From positions 1 through 64,000 of the forward strand of contig JAEWFA010000040.1 of NCBI GenBank assembly GCA_023389055.1: a stretch of 64,000 nt of DNA. The letters are read 5' to 3'. The stretch comes from Pseudomonadota bacterium (GTDB taxonomy: Bacteria > Pseudomonadota > Gammaproteobacteria > Burkholderiales > Burkholderiaceae_E). Within the stretch, counting starts at the first letter, position 1, and the number at the start of each line of letters is the position of its first letter. This document shows, one piece after another, positions 24,130 to 34,086 of the stretch. Made by a program: the position numbers and the translations under genes. The notes beneath the pieces are model-generated. The model did no database searches. It had not been told where the DNA came from and saw only the letters and a program-made list of their open reading frames with translations.

Positions 24130-25107
24130 GTGCAGGCAGGACTCGGTCACGAGACGGTTTTCCTCGAGGAGGCAGTCGAAGCGCTCGCGATTCGTCGCGA
24201 CGGCAGCTACCTCGACTGCACCTTCGGTCGCGGCGGTCACAGCGCCGCTGTCCTCGCGCGTCTCGGGCCCGACGGACGCCTGCTCGCGCTCGATCGCGAT
24301 CCCGAAGCCGTTGCCGTCGGTCGCTCGTGGACCGATCCGCGCTTCGCAATCGAGCACGCGCGTTTTTCCGGTCTCGATGCCGCGCTCGATGCGCACGGCA
24401 TCGACTGCGTCGACGGGATCGTTTTCGATCTCGGCGTTTCCTCGCCGCAGCTGGACGACCCGGCGCGCGGCTTCAGCTTTCGCGCAAGCGGCCCGCTCGA
24501 CATGCGGATGGATCCGACGCGCGGAATCCCGGCTCGCCAGTGGCTGCTCGAGGCGAGCGAAGACGAAATCGCAAAGGTGGTGAGCGACTATGGGGAAGAA
24601 CGGTTTGCTGTTCCGATTGCAAAGGCGATTGTTGCTCGCCGCGGCGAACTCGGCGCCGACGCGCTGCGCACGACCGGAGAGCTTGCCGCGCTCGTCGCCG
24701 CTGTCGTCCGCCGGCGCGGGCGGGCGCAGGTGGGCAAGGACCCGGCCACACGCACGTTTCAGGCTCTACGGATTCACGTCAATCAGGAGCTCGAGGAGCT
24801 CCCGGTAGCGCTGGACCGTGCCGTCGGGCGCCTGAAGCGAGGCGGGCGCATCGTCGTGATCAGTTTTCATTCGCTGGAAGACCGGATGGTCAAGCAGTTC
24901 ATTGCCGTGGAATCCGGGCGCGACGCACAGCGCGATCCGGTCACCGGCGCCACGGTCGCCTCGCGTCCCCCGCGCCTGCGCGCAATCGCGCGCAGGCTTG
25001 CGTCCGACGCGACCAGCGCGTCGGCGAGTGCAGCCGGTTCGCGGCGCCGGCGTCCCGACAATCCGCGCGCCCGCTCGGCGGTGATGCGCGTGGCCGAGCG
25101 GATCTGA
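24130..25107 (+). CDS. rsmH: 16S rRNA (cytosine-1402-N4) methyltransferase
   Basis: A 325-residue SAM-dependent methyltransferase that modifies C1402 of 16S rRNA. It shows the N-terminal GHETVFLEEAVEAL, the SAM motif LDCTFGRGGHSAAVL, LDRDPEAV, FDLGVSSPQLD, GFSFRASGPLDMRMD, and the C-terminal RIVVISFHSLEDRMVKQF. The first in-frame start after the mraZ stop is the GTG at 24130, and no alternative upstream exists. The ribosome site is weak, so coupling to mraZ translation is likely. It is the second gene of the dcw cluster. Confidence 0.95.
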   Translation: MQAGLGHETVFLEEAVEALAIRRDGSYLDCTFGRGGHSAAVLARLGPDGRLLALDRDPEAVAVGRSWTDPRFAIEHARFSGLDAALDAHGIDCVDGIVFDLGVSSPQLDDPARGFSFRASGPLDMRMDPTRGIPARQWLLEASEDEIAKVVSDYGEERFAVPIAKAIVARRGELGADALRTTGELAALVAAVVRRRGRAQVGKDPATRTFQALRIHVNQELEELPVALDRAVGRLKRGGRIVVISFHSLEDRMVKQFIAVESGRDAQRDPVTGATVASRPPRLRAIARRLASDATSASASAAGSRRRRPDNPRARSAVMRVAERI

Positions 25108-25114
25108 GGCGGCG

Positions 25115-25441
25115 ATGGTCCGGCTCAACCTCGTGCTCGCCTTCCTGCTCGTGGTCTGCGCGCTCGCGCTCGTAAGTTCGCAGGACCGCGCGCGCAAGCT
25201 CTTCGGCGACGTCGAGCGCGCGCACGCGCAGGCCGCGCACCTCGAGGTGCAGTGGGACCAGTTGCAGATCGAGCAGACGGTGCTGGCGAAGGCCTCGCGC
25301 ATCGACACGAAGGCGCGGCGCGAGCTGTCGATGGAATCGATCTCGCCGCAGCGCACGCTGCACCTGGTGTTCGACCCGGCCGAGCGCGCCGTGCGGCTGG
25401 GCGCGACCGCGCCGGCCGAAGTCGCGGGAGCCCGCCGATGA
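25115..25441 (+). CDS. ftsL: Cell division protein FtsL
   Basis: A 108-residue bitopic division protein: a membrane helix at residues about 5-22 (LVLAFLLVVCALALVSS) and a periplasmic coiled coil (RARKLFGDVERAHAQAAHLE and onward) with leucine-like heptads. It joins FtsB and FtsQ at the septum. It is recognised by size, topology and its position between rsmH and ftsI rather than by strong sequence identity. The stop overlaps the ftsI start by four bases. Confidence 0.9.
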   Translation: MVRLNLVLAFLLVVCALALVSSQDRARKLFGDVERAHAQAAHLEVQWDQLQIEQTVLAKASRIDTKARRELSMESISPQRTLHLVFDPAERAVRLGATAPAEVAGARR

Positions 25442-27198
25442 CGCGCAAGACCCGTCGCAACGTGCCGATCGCTTCGAACCCGTTGCTGAAGGTGCGGCTG
25501 CCCGCGTACCGCTCGCAGCTCGTGATGCTGTTCGTCGCGCTCGCCTTCGTCGCGCTCGCCGGGCGCACCGTCTGGCTGCAGGTGTTCTCGCAGGGTTTCC
25601 TGCAACAGCAGGGCGAGCTGCGCTACGGCCGCACGATCGAGCTGCCGGCCTCGCGCGGCAAGATCTTCGATCGCAATGGCGTCGTGCTGGCGTCGAGCCT
25701 GCCGGCGCGCGCGGTGTGGGCGATTCCCGAGCAGGTCGAGGCAACGCCGCAGCAGCTCGCCCAGCTCGCGAAACTGCTCGGAACGAGCGAGCGCGACCTG
25801 CGCAACCGGCTCGCGCAGGCCGGCGATCGCAGCTTCGTTTACCTGAAGCGCCAGGTCGACGCCGACGTCGCCGAACGCGTGGCGGCACTGCGCATCGCCG
25901 GCATCCACCAGCAGCGCGAGTACAAGCGCCACTACCCGCAGGGCGAGACGATCGCGCACGTGGTGGGCTTCACCAACGTAGAGGACGTCGGCCAGGAGGG
26001 CGTCGAGCTCGCGAAGAACCCCGACCTCGCCGGCAAGCCGGGGAGCCGGCGCGTGATCCGAGACCGGTACGGACGCGTCGTCGAGAACGTCGAGGCGGTG
26101 CGCGAGCCGCACAACGGCCGCGATCTCGCGCTGTCCATCGACAGCACGATCCAGTTCCTCGCCTTCGACGCGCTGCGCGAGGCGGTGCGGGAGCACAAGG
26201 CGAAGGCCGGCGCGGCGGTGGTCCTCGACGTTCACACCGGCGAGATCCTCGCGCTGGCGAACTGGCCTACCTACAACCCGAACGAGCGCGGGCAGCTCAC
26301 CGGCGCGCAGCTGCGCAACCGGGCGATCACCGATACCTTCGAGCCGGGCTCGACGATCAAGCCGTTCACCGCGGCGCTTGCGCTCGAGCTGGGACAGGTG
26401 CGGCCCGATACCGTCATCCAGACCGCGCCCGGGCGGCTGAAGATCGGGCGCGCGACGATCGGCGACGCCCATGCGCATGGCCCGCTGACGATCGAGCAGA
26501 TCGTGCAGAAGTCGTCGAACGTCGGAACGGCGAAGATGGCGCTGGCGATGCCGGCCGAACGAATGTGGGAGATGTTCTCTTCGGTCGGCCTCGGGCAGGC
26601 GCCGCGCATCGGTTTCCCCGGAGCGGTGGCGGGCCGGTTGCGCCCGTATCGCAGCTGGCGCCCGATCGAGCAGGCGACGATGTCGTACGGCTACGGGCTC
26701 TCGGTGTCGCTGCTGCAGCTCGCGCGCGCCTACACGGTGTTCGCCACCGACGGCGAGCTGCTGCCCGTGTCGATGTTCAAGCACGACGATGCGGTCGACG
26801 GCGAGCGCATCGTCACGCCCGGCACTGCGCGGGCCGTTCGGCACATGCTCGAGCTGGCCGCCGGCCCCGGCGGGACCGCGCCGCAGGCGCAGATCTCCGG
26901 CTATCGCGTCGCGGGCAAGACCGGTACCGCGCACAAGCGCGACGGCAAGCAGTACGTGAACAAGTACATCGCGTCGTTCGTGGGGTTCGCGCCCGTTTCC
27001 GATCCGCGCGTGATCGTCGCGGTGATGATCGACGAGCCCACGGCCGGCAAGTACTACGGGGGGCTCGTCGCGGCCCCCGTGTTCTCTCGCATCGCCGGCG
27101 ACACGCTGCGCACGTTGCGCGTGCCGCCCGATTCGACCGTCGTTAAGCTCGACGTTCCGCCGAGTTCCGCCGCGCGCAATGCGGAGGCGGCGCTTTGA
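25438..27198 (+). CDS. ftsI: Peptidoglycan D,D-transpeptidase FtsI (PBP3)
   Basis: A 586-residue class B penicillin-binding protein, the septal transpeptidase. It has one membrane helix at residues about 28-45, a pedestal domain starting at RGKIFDRNG, and the transpeptidase domain. The catalytic motifs are S305-T-I-K308 in EPGSTIKPF, S359-S-N361 in KSSNVGT, and K494-T-G in VAGKTGTAHK. All three are intact. The ATG at 25438 overlaps the ftsL stop (ATGA). It works with FtsW in septal wall synthesis. Confidence 0.96.
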   Translation: MTRKTRRNVPIASNPLLKVRLPAYRSQLVMLFVALAFVALAGRTVWLQVFSQGFLQQQGELRYGRTIELPASRGKIFDRNGVVLASSLPARAVWAIPEQVEATPQQLAQLAKLLGTSERDLRNRLAQAGDRSFVYLKRQVDADVAERVAALRIAGIHQQREYKRHYPQGETIAHVVGFTNVEDVGQEGVELAKNPDLAGKPGSRRVIRDRYGRVVENVEAVREPHNGRDLALSIDSTIQFLAFDALREAVREHKAKAGAAVVLDVHTGEILALANWPTYNPNERGQLTGAQLRNRAITDTFEPGSTIKPFTAALALELGQVRPDTVIQTAPGRLKIGRATIGDAHAHGPLTIEQIVQKSSNVGTAKMALAMPAERMWEMFSSVGLGQAPRIGFPGAVAGRLRPYRSWRPIEQATMSYGYGLSVSLLQLARAYTVFATDGELLPVSMFKHDDAVDGERIVTPGTARAVRHMLELAAGPGGTAPQAQISGYRVAGKTGTAHKRDGKQYVNKYIASFVGFAPVSDPRVIVAVMIDEPTAGKYYGGLVAAPVFSRIAGDTLRTLRVPPDSTVVKLDVPPSSAARNAEAAL

Positions 27199-28745
27199 CG
27201 GTCGAGTCGTTCCCGCCACCGGAGGACGAGCGCGCCGTCCGGTTCGGCGAGTGGCTGCTGTCGGTGCTCCCCGCGGGCGCCGCGCTCGTTTCCGACAGTC
27301 GGGCGGTGCGTCCGGGCGACGGCTTCCTCGCCTGGCCGGGCGCGCATAGCGACGGGCGCCGATTCATCGAGGCGGCTCGCGCGGGCGGCGCGGCGGCCGT
27401 GCTCTATGAATCGGACGGCGCCGAAGCGTTCGGGTTGCGCGACGATCCGTCGTTCCCGAAGATGCGCGCCGTCGACGATCTGCGCGAGCTCGCCGGCCCC
27501 ATCGCGGCCCACTACTACGGCAATCCGGCACGACGCCTGCGCGTCGTCGCCGTCACGGGCACCAACGGCAAGACGACCTCCACGCAGTGGATGGCCAGCG
27601 GCTTCTCGGCGGCCGGCAGGCGATGCGCCGTGATCGGCACGCTGGGCAGCGGAATCGTCGGCCCCCAGTGGCCGCCCCGACTCGAAGCCTTCGGGCTGAC
27701 GACGCCCGACGCCGTCGGGCTGCAGCGCATGCTCGCCGCGTTCGCCGAGGCCGGCGCGGAGTTCGTGGCGATGGAGGCGTCGTCGATCGGCATCGACCAG
27801 GGACGGCTGAACGGAATGCCGGTCGAGACCGCCGTGCTGACCAACTTCACGCGCGACCACCTCGACTACCACGGTACCGAAGAAGCCTACCTGGCGGCGA
27901 AGCTTCGTCTTTTCTCGTGGCCGGGGCTGCGCAATGCGCTCGTCAACGGCGACGACCCGGTGGCGCCGAAAGTGCTCGAGCCGCTGCCGCCGGAGATGGC
28001 GTCGATTGCGTTCGGTCATCTGCCCGGCGAGCACGGCTGGCGGGCGAAGAAGAAGCTGTCGGCGTTTCGCATCGTCGAGCACGAGAGCGGCTCGCAGGTG
28101 TCGATCGGCGGCGACTACGGACGCGCCGAGATCCGCCTGCAGACGATCGGCCAGTTCAACGTCGTCAACGCGCTTGCGGCGGCCGGCGTCTGGCTCGTGT
28201 ACGGGATGCCCTTCGACGAGGCGATGCAACGCCTCGAGGCGCTGCGTCCGATACCCGGGCGCATGCAGCGCATCGTCGCCGACGGCCGTCCGCTGGTGGT
28301 CGTCGATTACGCGCATACGCCCGACGCGCTGATGAACGTGCTGCACGCGCTGCGGCCGCTGGCCGATGCGCGCCGTGGCGCGCTGTGGTGCGTCTTCGGC
28401 GCCGGCGGCGATCGCGACCCCGGCAAACGTCCGCTGATGGGGATGGTCGTCGAGCGATATGCCGATCACGTCGTGGTCACCAGCGACAACCCGCGCAGCG
28501 AGACCCCGTTTCGCATCGCCTCGGACATCCGTGCGGGCTTCATGCGCGAGCCGTGGCTCACCGAGCTCGATCGCGAACAGGCGATCCGCAAGGTCGTGGA
28601 GTCGGCGGCGCCCGAGGACGTCGTGCTGATCGCCGGCAAGGGGCACGAGGCCTGGCAGGAGATCGGCGGCGAGCGGCTGCCGTTCTCCGACCTGGCGGTC
28701 GCGCGCAGGTGGCTCGGGCTGCCGCAGGGGCACGACGATGCTTGA
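27195..28745 (+). CDS. murE: UDP-MurNAc-tripeptide synthetase (MurE)
   Basis: A 516-residue Mur ligase that adds the third stem-peptide residue. The ATP loop is VTGTNGKTTSTQW. The specificity motif is D431-N-P-R434 (TSDNPRSE), the pattern that selects meso-diaminopimelate, as expected for a Gram-negative. The start appears to be a TTG at 27195 overlapping the ftsI stop (TTGA); no ATG is available without losing conserved N-terminal sequence. It ends 8 bp inside murF. Confidence 0.94.
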   Translation: MTVESFPPPEDERAVRFGEWLLSVLPAGAALVSDSRAVRPGDGFLAWPGAHSDGRRFIEAARAGGAAAVLYESDGAEAFGLRDDPSFPKMRAVDDLRELAGPIAAHYYGNPARRLRVVAVTGTNGKTTSTQWMASGFSAAGRRCAVIGTLGSGIVGPQWPPRLEAFGLTTPDAVGLQRMLAAFAEAGAEFVAMEASSIGIDQGRLNGMPVETAVLTNFTRDHLDYHGTEEAYLAAKLRLFSWPGLRNALVNGDDPVAPKVLEPLPPEMASIAFGHLPGEHGWRAKKKLSAFRIVEHESGSQVSIGGDYGRAEIRLQTIGQFNVVNALAAAGVWLVYGMPFDEAMQRLEALRPIPGRMQRIVADGRPLVVVDYAHTPDALMNVLHALRPLADARRGALWCVFGAGGDRDPGKRPLMGMVVERYADHVVVTSDNPRSETPFRIASDIRAGFMREPWLTELDREQAIRKVVESAAPEDVVLIAGKGHEAWQEIGGERLPFSDLAVARRWLGLPQGHDDA

Positions 28746-30105
28746 GCTGCGCGAAGCCTTCGGCTGGATCTCCGGTGGTTGCCTGTACGGCGATCCGTCG
28801 GTGCGCGTGAGCGGTGTGTGCACCGATACGCGCTCGATCGTGCCGGGCGAGCTGTTCGTCGCGCTGCGCGGCGAACGCTTCGACGCGCACGAGTTCATCC
28901 CGGCCGCGCAGCAGCGCGGCGCGGCGGCGGTGCTCTTCGATCGCTGGGTCGAGGGCATTCGCACGCCGGCGATCCGCGTGCAGGACACGCGCCGCGCGCT
29001 CGGCGAGATCGCTCGCGGCTGGCGCTCGCGACTGCCCGTGCGCGTGGTCAGCGTCACCGGTGCGAACGGCAAGACGACCGTCAAGCAGATGCTCGCGGCC
29101 GTGTTCGCGCGCGCGTACGGCGACGACGCGCAACTGGCGACGCGCGGCAACCTGAACAACGACGTCGGCGTGCCGCTGACGCTGCTGCGATTGCGTGCCG
29201 GTCACCGCGTGGCGGCGATCGAGCTCGGCACCAACCATCCGGGCGAGATCGCCTGGCTGGCAAGAATCGCTCGTCCCGACGTCGCTCTGGTCAACAACGC
29301 GCAGCGCGAACACCAGGAGTTCCTCGATGGCACCGAAGGCTCTGCACGCGAAAACGGCGCGTCGATCGCCGCGCTGCCTGGCGAAGGAATCGCGGTCTTT
29401 CCGGGAGACGACGCGCAGGCGCCGCTGTGGCGATCGCTCGCCGGGTCGCGGCGGCGGATCGAATTCGGCCTCGATGCATCGTTGCAGCGCTTCCCGGTCG
29501 CCGCGTCCGAGGACGCCGAGTCCGGGCGGTTCGAGATGAGAATCGGCCAGGCGCGCGCGACGGTGCAACTGCCCGTCGAGGGCCTGCACAACGTGCGCAA
29601 CGCGCTGGCCGCCGCCGCCTGCGCGCACGCGCTCGGGATCGACGCCGATACGATCGCCGCCGGACTCGAAGGATTCGCCCCGCCGCCCGGTCGCCTGGTT
29701 CGGCGCCGGGGCGCGGGCGGCGCGGCGCTTCTCGACGACACGTACAACGCGAACCCCGATTCGGTGCGCGCCGCGATCGATGTGCTGGCGCGTTGCGCGG
29801 GGCTGCGCGTGCTCGTGCTCGGCGACATGGGCGAGGTCGGCGAGCGGGGTCCCGAGTTCCACCGCGAGGTGGGGGCCTATGCGCGCGAGCGCGGCATCGA
29901 ACGGCTGCTTGCGCTCGGCGCGGCGACCGTCGCGACGGTCGAGGCCTTCGGCGAAGGCGCCGCCCATCACGCCGACGTCGATTCGATCGTCGCCAGCGCG
30001 AGCGCGCTCGCGGCCGACGGCACGACGATGCTCGTCAAGGGTTCGCGCTTCATGCGGATGGAGCGCGTCGTCGCCGCGCTCGCCGCGGCGCCGGTGGCCG
30101 CCTGA
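28738..30105 (+). CDS. murF: UDP-MurNAc-tripeptide-D-Ala-D-Ala ligase (MurF)
   Basis: A 455-residue Mur ligase that adds the D-Ala-D-Ala dipeptide. The ATP loop is VTGANGKTTVKQM near residue 110. NLNNDVGVPLTLLRL and AIELGTNHPGEI are typical MurF segments, as is LLDDTYNANPDSVRA in the third domain. The ATG overlaps the murE stop by eight bases. Length is normal for the family. Confidence 0.94.
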   Translation: MLELREAFGWISGGCLYGDPSVRVSGVCTDTRSIVPGELFVALRGERFDAHEFIPAAQQRGAAAVLFDRWVEGIRTPAIRVQDTRRALGEIARGWRSRLPVRVVSVTGANGKTTVKQMLAAVFARAYGDDAQLATRGNLNNDVGVPLTLLRLRAGHRVAAIELGTNHPGEIAWLARIARPDVALVNNAQREHQEFLDGTEGSARENGASIAALPGEGIAVFPGDDAQAPLWRSLAGSRRRIEFGLDASLQRFPVAASEDAESGRFEMRIGQARATVQLPVEGLHNVRNALAAAACAHALGIDADTIAAGLEGFAPPPGRLVRRRGAGGAALLDDTYNANPDSVRAAIDVLARCAGLRVLVLGDMGEVGERGPEFHREVGAYARERGIERLLALGAATVATVEAFGEGAAHHADVDSIVASASALAADGTTMLVKGSRFMRMERVVAALAAAPVAA

Positions 30106-30107
30106 CG

Positions 30108-31274
30108 ATGCTGCTCGAACTCACCCAGTGGCTGGCGAAGGACACGCGCGCTTTTGCGGTGTTCGGCTACATCACGCTGCGCGCGGTGCTCGCAGCGCTC
30201 ACTGCGCTGGCCATCGGGCTGATGTTCGGGCCCTCCCTGATCCGCAAGCTGGCGGGGATGAAGATCGGGCAGGCCGTGCGCAGCGACGGCCCGCGCACGC
30301 ACCTGACGAAATCGGGCACGCCCACGATGGGCGGCGCGTTGATCCTGATCTCGGTAGGGGCGGCGACGCTGCTGTGGGCCGATCTGTCCAACCGCTTCGT
30401 CTGGATCGTCCTGATCGTCACGCTCGGCTTCGGCTGGATCGGATGGATCGACGACTACCGCAAGATCGTGCATCGCGATCCGCGCGGGATGTCGGCGAAG
30501 CAGAAACTGTTCTGGCAGTCGCTGATCGGCATCGTCGCGTCCGTCTACCTCGCGTTCTCGGTTCCCGCGCAGTCCAACGGCGACGCCTTCGCGCTGTTCG
30601 CCGATTGGGTCTCGCACGGCTTCACCGACCTTCCGGCGCGCGCCGACCTGATCGTCCCGTTCTTCAAGAACGTCGCGTACCCGCTCGGCGTCTACGGCTT
30701 CATCGTGCTCACCTGGTTCGTCATCGTCGGGTCGAGCAACGCGGTGAACCTCACCGACGGCGCCGACGGGCTGGCGATCATGCCGTCGGTGATGGTCGGC
30801 TCGGCGCTCGGCCTGTTCGCCTACGTCACCGGCAACGCGGTCTTCGCGAAATACCTGCTGATCCCGCACATCCCCGGCGCCGGCGAGCTCACCGTCTTCT
30901 GTGCGGCGATCGCCGGCGCAGGTCTCGGCTTCCTCTGGTACAACGCGTACCCCGCGCAGGTCTTCATGGGCGACGTCGGCGCGCTCGCCCTCGGTGCCGC
31001 GCTGGGCACGGTCGCGGTGATCGTCCGCCAGGAAATCGTGCTGTTCATCATGGGCGGCGTCTTCGTCGCCGAGACGCTGTCGGTGATGCTGCAGGTCGGG
31101 TACTTCAAGTACACGAAGCGTCGCTACGGCGAGGGGCGCCGCATCCTGCGCATGGCGCCGCTGCACCATCACTTCGAGGTGGGCGGCATCAAGGAGAGCC
31201 AGGTCGTCGTGCGATTCTGGATCGTCACGATGATGCTGGTCCTGTTCGGCCTGTCGACGCTGAAGCTGCGCTGA
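30108..31274 (+). CDS. mraY: Phospho-MurNAc-pentapeptide transferase (MraY)
   Basis: A 388-residue integral membrane enzyme with about ten helices that makes lipid I. It contains the family signatures GTPTMGGALIL, GWIDDYRKIV, NAVNLTDGADGLA with the metal-binding Asp residues, FMGDVGALALG, and the cytosolic APLHHHFEVGG loop. The loop motif reads GDVGALALGAALG, where E. coli has GDVGSLALGGALG; the catalytic Asp is kept. It starts 2 bp after murF and overlaps murD by one base. Confidence 0.96.
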   Translation: MLLELTQWLAKDTRAFAVFGYITLRAVLAALTALAIGLMFGPSLIRKLAGMKIGQAVRSDGPRTHLTKSGTPTMGGALILISVGAATLLWADLSNRFVWIVLIVTLGFGWIGWIDDYRKIVHRDPRGMSAKQKLFWQSLIGIVASVYLAFSVPAQSNGDAFALFADWVSHGFTDLPARADLIVPFFKNVAYPLGVYGFIVLTWFVIVGSSNAVNLTDGADGLAIMPSVMVGSALGLFAYVTGNAVFAKYLLIPHIPGAGELTVFCAAIAGAGLGFLWYNAYPAQVFMGDVGALALGAALGTVAVIVRQEIVLFIMGGVFVAETLSVMLQVGYFKYTKRRYGEGRRILRMAPLHHHFEVGGIKESQVVVRFWIVTMMLVLFGLSTLKLR

Positions 31275-32836
31275 TGACCGCAACCACGCTGCCGCAACCC
31301 GGGCTCTTCGACGTGGCCGGCCGCACCGCGCTCGTGATCGGACTTGGTGCATCCGGCGTCGCAATGGCGCGCTGGCTGGCGCGTCAGGGCGCGCGGGTCT
31401 GCGCCGCGGACACGCGCAGCGCCGACGGCACCGACCTGCCCGCATGGATCGCGTTGCGCGATTCGATCGACGGGGTTCGGTATGTCGATGGCGCGCCGTG
31501 GTCGGACGCGTGGCTCGAAGGCGTCGACCTCGTCGCGTGGAGTCCGGGGCTGTCGATCGAGAAGGGCGACTCGGCGCAGTTTCACGCACGCGCGATCGCG
31601 CGCGGCGTCGCGGTGGCCGGCGAGCTCGAGCTGTTCGCGCAGGCGCTCGCCGACCTGCGCGAGAACGGCTATGCGCCGCAGGTGATCGCCGTCACCGGAA
31701 CCAACGGGAAGACGACGACGACGGCGCTGGCTGCGCACCTGTGCCGCGAGGCGGGGGTCGAAGTCGCCTGCGCCGGCAACATACGTCCGCCGATGCTCGA
31801 CGCACTGCGCGAGGCGCTCGACGCCGACCGGCTGCCGGCGGTCTGGGCGCTCGAGCTGTCGAGCTTCCAGCTCGCGCTTGCGCGCAGCTTCGCCCCCGAC
31901 GCTGCCGCGATCGTCAACGTCGACGAGGATCACCTCGACTGGCATGCGTCGATGCGCAGCTACGTCCAGGCCAAGCAGCGGATCTATGCGCATGCGGCGC
32001 TCGCCGTGTTCGACCGCGGCGACGCGCGCAGCGCGCCGCCGGCTCCCGGCGCTTCGCTGCGACTCGTTTCCTTCGGTGCCGACGCGCCCCCCGCCGCCGG
32101 CGACTTCGGCATCGTTCGCGAGCACGGCATCGACTGGCTCGTGCACGCACAGCCCGAGGACGACCCGACCGCGGGTGCGTCGGCGCGTCGTCGCCGCACG
32201 CCGGCCGCCTTCCACGTGCGGCGACTGATGCCGGCCGATGCGCTGCGCATCCGCGGGGCGCACAACCGGCTGAATGCGCTGGCGGCGCTCGCGTTGTGCC
32301 ACGCCGTCGGCGTCCCGATGGCGAAGATGCTGCACGGGTTGCGCTCGTACGCGGGCGAGCCGCATCGCTGCCAGCTGGTGGCGACGATCGACGGTGTCGA
32401 GTACTACGACGACAGCAAGGGAACGAACGTCGGCGCCACCGTCGCCGCGCTGCGCGGGCTGGGCCGGCGCTGCCGGTTGATCGCGGGCGGCGACGGCAAG
32501 GGGCAGGACTTCTCGGCGCTCGTCGAACCCGTTCGCGCGCACGCCGCTTCGGTCTACCTGATCGGGGTCGACGCCGGGCGGCTGCAGCACGCGCTCGAGC
32601 CCAGCGCAGTACCGATCACCCGCTGCGAATCGCTCGAAGCGGCGGTGCAGCGCGCAAGCCAGGACGCAGCCCAAGGCGAGGCGGTGCTGCTCTCGCCTGC
32701 GTGCGCCAGCCTCGACATGTTCCGCAACTACGAGCACCGCGGTCGATGCTTCGTGCACGCAGTGCGCGCACTCGATCCGTCGGGCGCCGCGGCGGGTGAA
32801 GCGGGTCACGGTGAAGCCGGAGAGACGCCGTGCTGA
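31274..32836 (+). CDS. murD: UDP-MurNAc-L-alanine:D-glutamate ligase (MurD)
   Basis: A 520-residue Mur ligase that adds D-Glu. The N-terminal UDP-binding fold shows ALVIGLGASGVAMARWLARQ. The ATP loop is VTGTNGKTTTTALA, followed by VWALELSSFQLA, NVDEDHLDWH and YYDDSKGTNVGAT, all typical. It is longer than E. coli MurD (438 residues). The extra length includes an insert after residue 255 with an Arg-rich stretch (ASARRRRTPAAFHVRR). The ATG overlaps the mraY stop; the stop overlaps the ftsW start. Confidence 0.94.
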   Translation: MTATTLPQPGLFDVAGRTALVIGLGASGVAMARWLARQGARVCAADTRSADGTDLPAWIALRDSIDGVRYVDGAPWSDAWLEGVDLVAWSPGLSIEKGDSAQFHARAIARGVAVAGELELFAQALADLRENGYAPQVIAVTGTNGKTTTTALAAHLCREAGVEVACAGNIRPPMLDALREALDADRLPAVWALELSSFQLALARSFAPDAAAIVNVDEDHLDWHASMRSYVQAKQRIYAHAALAVFDRGDARSAPPAPGASLRLVSFGADAPPAAGDFGIVREHGIDWLVHAQPEDDPTAGASARRRRTPAAFHVRRLMPADALRIRGAHNRLNALAALALCHAVGVPMAKMLHGLRSYAGEPHRCQLVATIDGVEYYDDSKGTNVGATVAALRGLGRRCRLIAGGDGKGQDFSALVEPVRAHAASVYLIGVDAGRLQHALEPSAVPITRCESLEAAVQRASQDAAQGEAVLLSPACASLDMFRNYEHRGRCFVHAVRALDPSGAAAGEAGHGEAGETPC

Positions 32837-34086
32837 GCCTGCGCTGGCCCGGCCGCCTGCGCGTCGCCCGCGCCGCCGCTCCCGTCGGAGCAGGAGAGGT
32901 GCGCTTCGAGCGAAGACGCTCGCAGCGGACGGTGCCGTCGCGCGCGGCGTACGCCGCGCATGCGGTCGACCACGCGCTGCTGTGGGTCGTGGGCGCGCTG
33001 CTGCTGATCGGCCTGGTGATGGTGTATTCGGCGTCGATCGCGCTGCCCGACTCGAACCGCTTCGCCAGCTACTCCTCGACGCATTTCCTCGTGCGCCACG
33101 CCTTCGCGCTCGTCATCGGCGCGACCGCTGCGCTCGCCGCCTTCTCGGTGCCGATCGTGCGCCTGCACGAGTCGGCGAAGTGGCTGTTCCTGCTCGGGCT
33201 CGTGCTGCTGGTCGTCGTGCTCATCCCGGGCGTCGGCAAGGAGGTGTATGGCGCGCGCCGCTGGCTGTCGCTGTACGTGCTGAACCTGCAGCCGTCGGAG
33301 CTGATGAAGCTCTTCGTCGTGCTGTATGCCGCCGACTTCACGGTGCGCAAGCAGGACTCGATGCAGAGCGTGCGCAAGGGCTTCCTGCCGATGGGCGCGG
33401 CCGTCGCGTTCGTCGGGCTGCTGCTGCTGCTCGAACCCGATCTGGGCGCCTTCATCGTCATCGCCGCGGTCGCGATGGGGCTGCTGTTCCTCGGCGGCGT
33501 GAACGGCCGCCTGTTCGCCGCGCTCGTCGTCATCGCGGCGACGACCTTCTCGCTGCTGATCTGGCTCTCGCCGTGGCGGCGCGAGCGCATCTTCGCGTAT
33601 CTCGATCCGTTCGATGCCGCCAACGCGCTGGGCAAGGGCTACCAGCTCTCGCACTCGCTGATCGCCTTCGGCCGAGGCGAGCTGTTCGGCGTCGGCCTGG
33701 GCGCGTCGGTCGAGAAGCTGCACTACCTGCCCGAGGCGCATACCGATTTCCTGCTCGCGGTCATCGGCGAGGAACTGGGCCTGGTCGGCGTGCTCACCGT
33801 GATCGTGCTGTTCTTCTGGTTGACGCGGCGCGCCTTCGAGATCGGGCGCCAGTCGATCAAGCTCGAGCGCACCTTCGCCGGCCTCGTCGCCAAGGGGATC
33901 GGGTTGTGGATCGGCGTGCAGGCGTTCATCAACATGGGCGTGAACACCGGCCTGCTCCCCACCAAGGGATTGACGCTGCCGCTGATGAGCTACGGCGGCA
34001 GCGGCATCCTCGTGAACTGCGTCGCAGTCGCGATCCTGCTGCGGGTCGACTGGGAAAATCGAAAACTGATGAGAGGTCTCGGATGA
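32830..34086 (+). CDS. ftsW: Peptidoglycan glycosyltransferase FtsW
   Basis: A 418-residue SEDS-family polymerase of septal peptidoglycan with about ten membrane helices. Signatures are VMVYSASIALPD, LQPSELMKLFVVLYAAD, LLLLEPDLGAFIVI (with the catalytic Asp), GKGYQLSHSLIAFGRGELFGVGLG and NMGVNTGLLPTKGLTLPLMSYGGS. The start is a GTG at 32830 overlapping the murD stop; the first 50 residues are basic and cytosolic. The stop codon lies inside the loop end of a long hairpin (34056-34110). Confidence 0.95.
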   Translation: MLSLRWPGRLRVARAAAPVGAGEVRFERRRSQRTVPSRAAYAAHAVDHALLWVVGALLLIGLVMVYSASIALPDSNRFASYSSTHFLVRHAFALVIGATAALAAFSVPIVRLHESAKWLFLLGLVLLVVVLIPGVGKEVYGARRWLSLYVLNLQPSELMKLFVVLYAADFTVRKQDSMQSVRKGFLPMGAAVAFVGLLLLLEPDLGAFIVIAAVAMGLLFLGGVNGRLFAALVVIAATTFSLLIWLSPWRRERIFAYLDPFDAANALGKGYQLSHSLIAFGRGELFGVGLGASVEKLHYLPEAHTDFLLAVIGEELGLVGVLTVIVLFFWLTRRAFEIGRQSIKLERTFAGLVAKGIGLWIGVQAFINMGVNTGLLPTKGLTLPLMSYGGSGILVNCVAVAILLRVDWENRKLMRGLG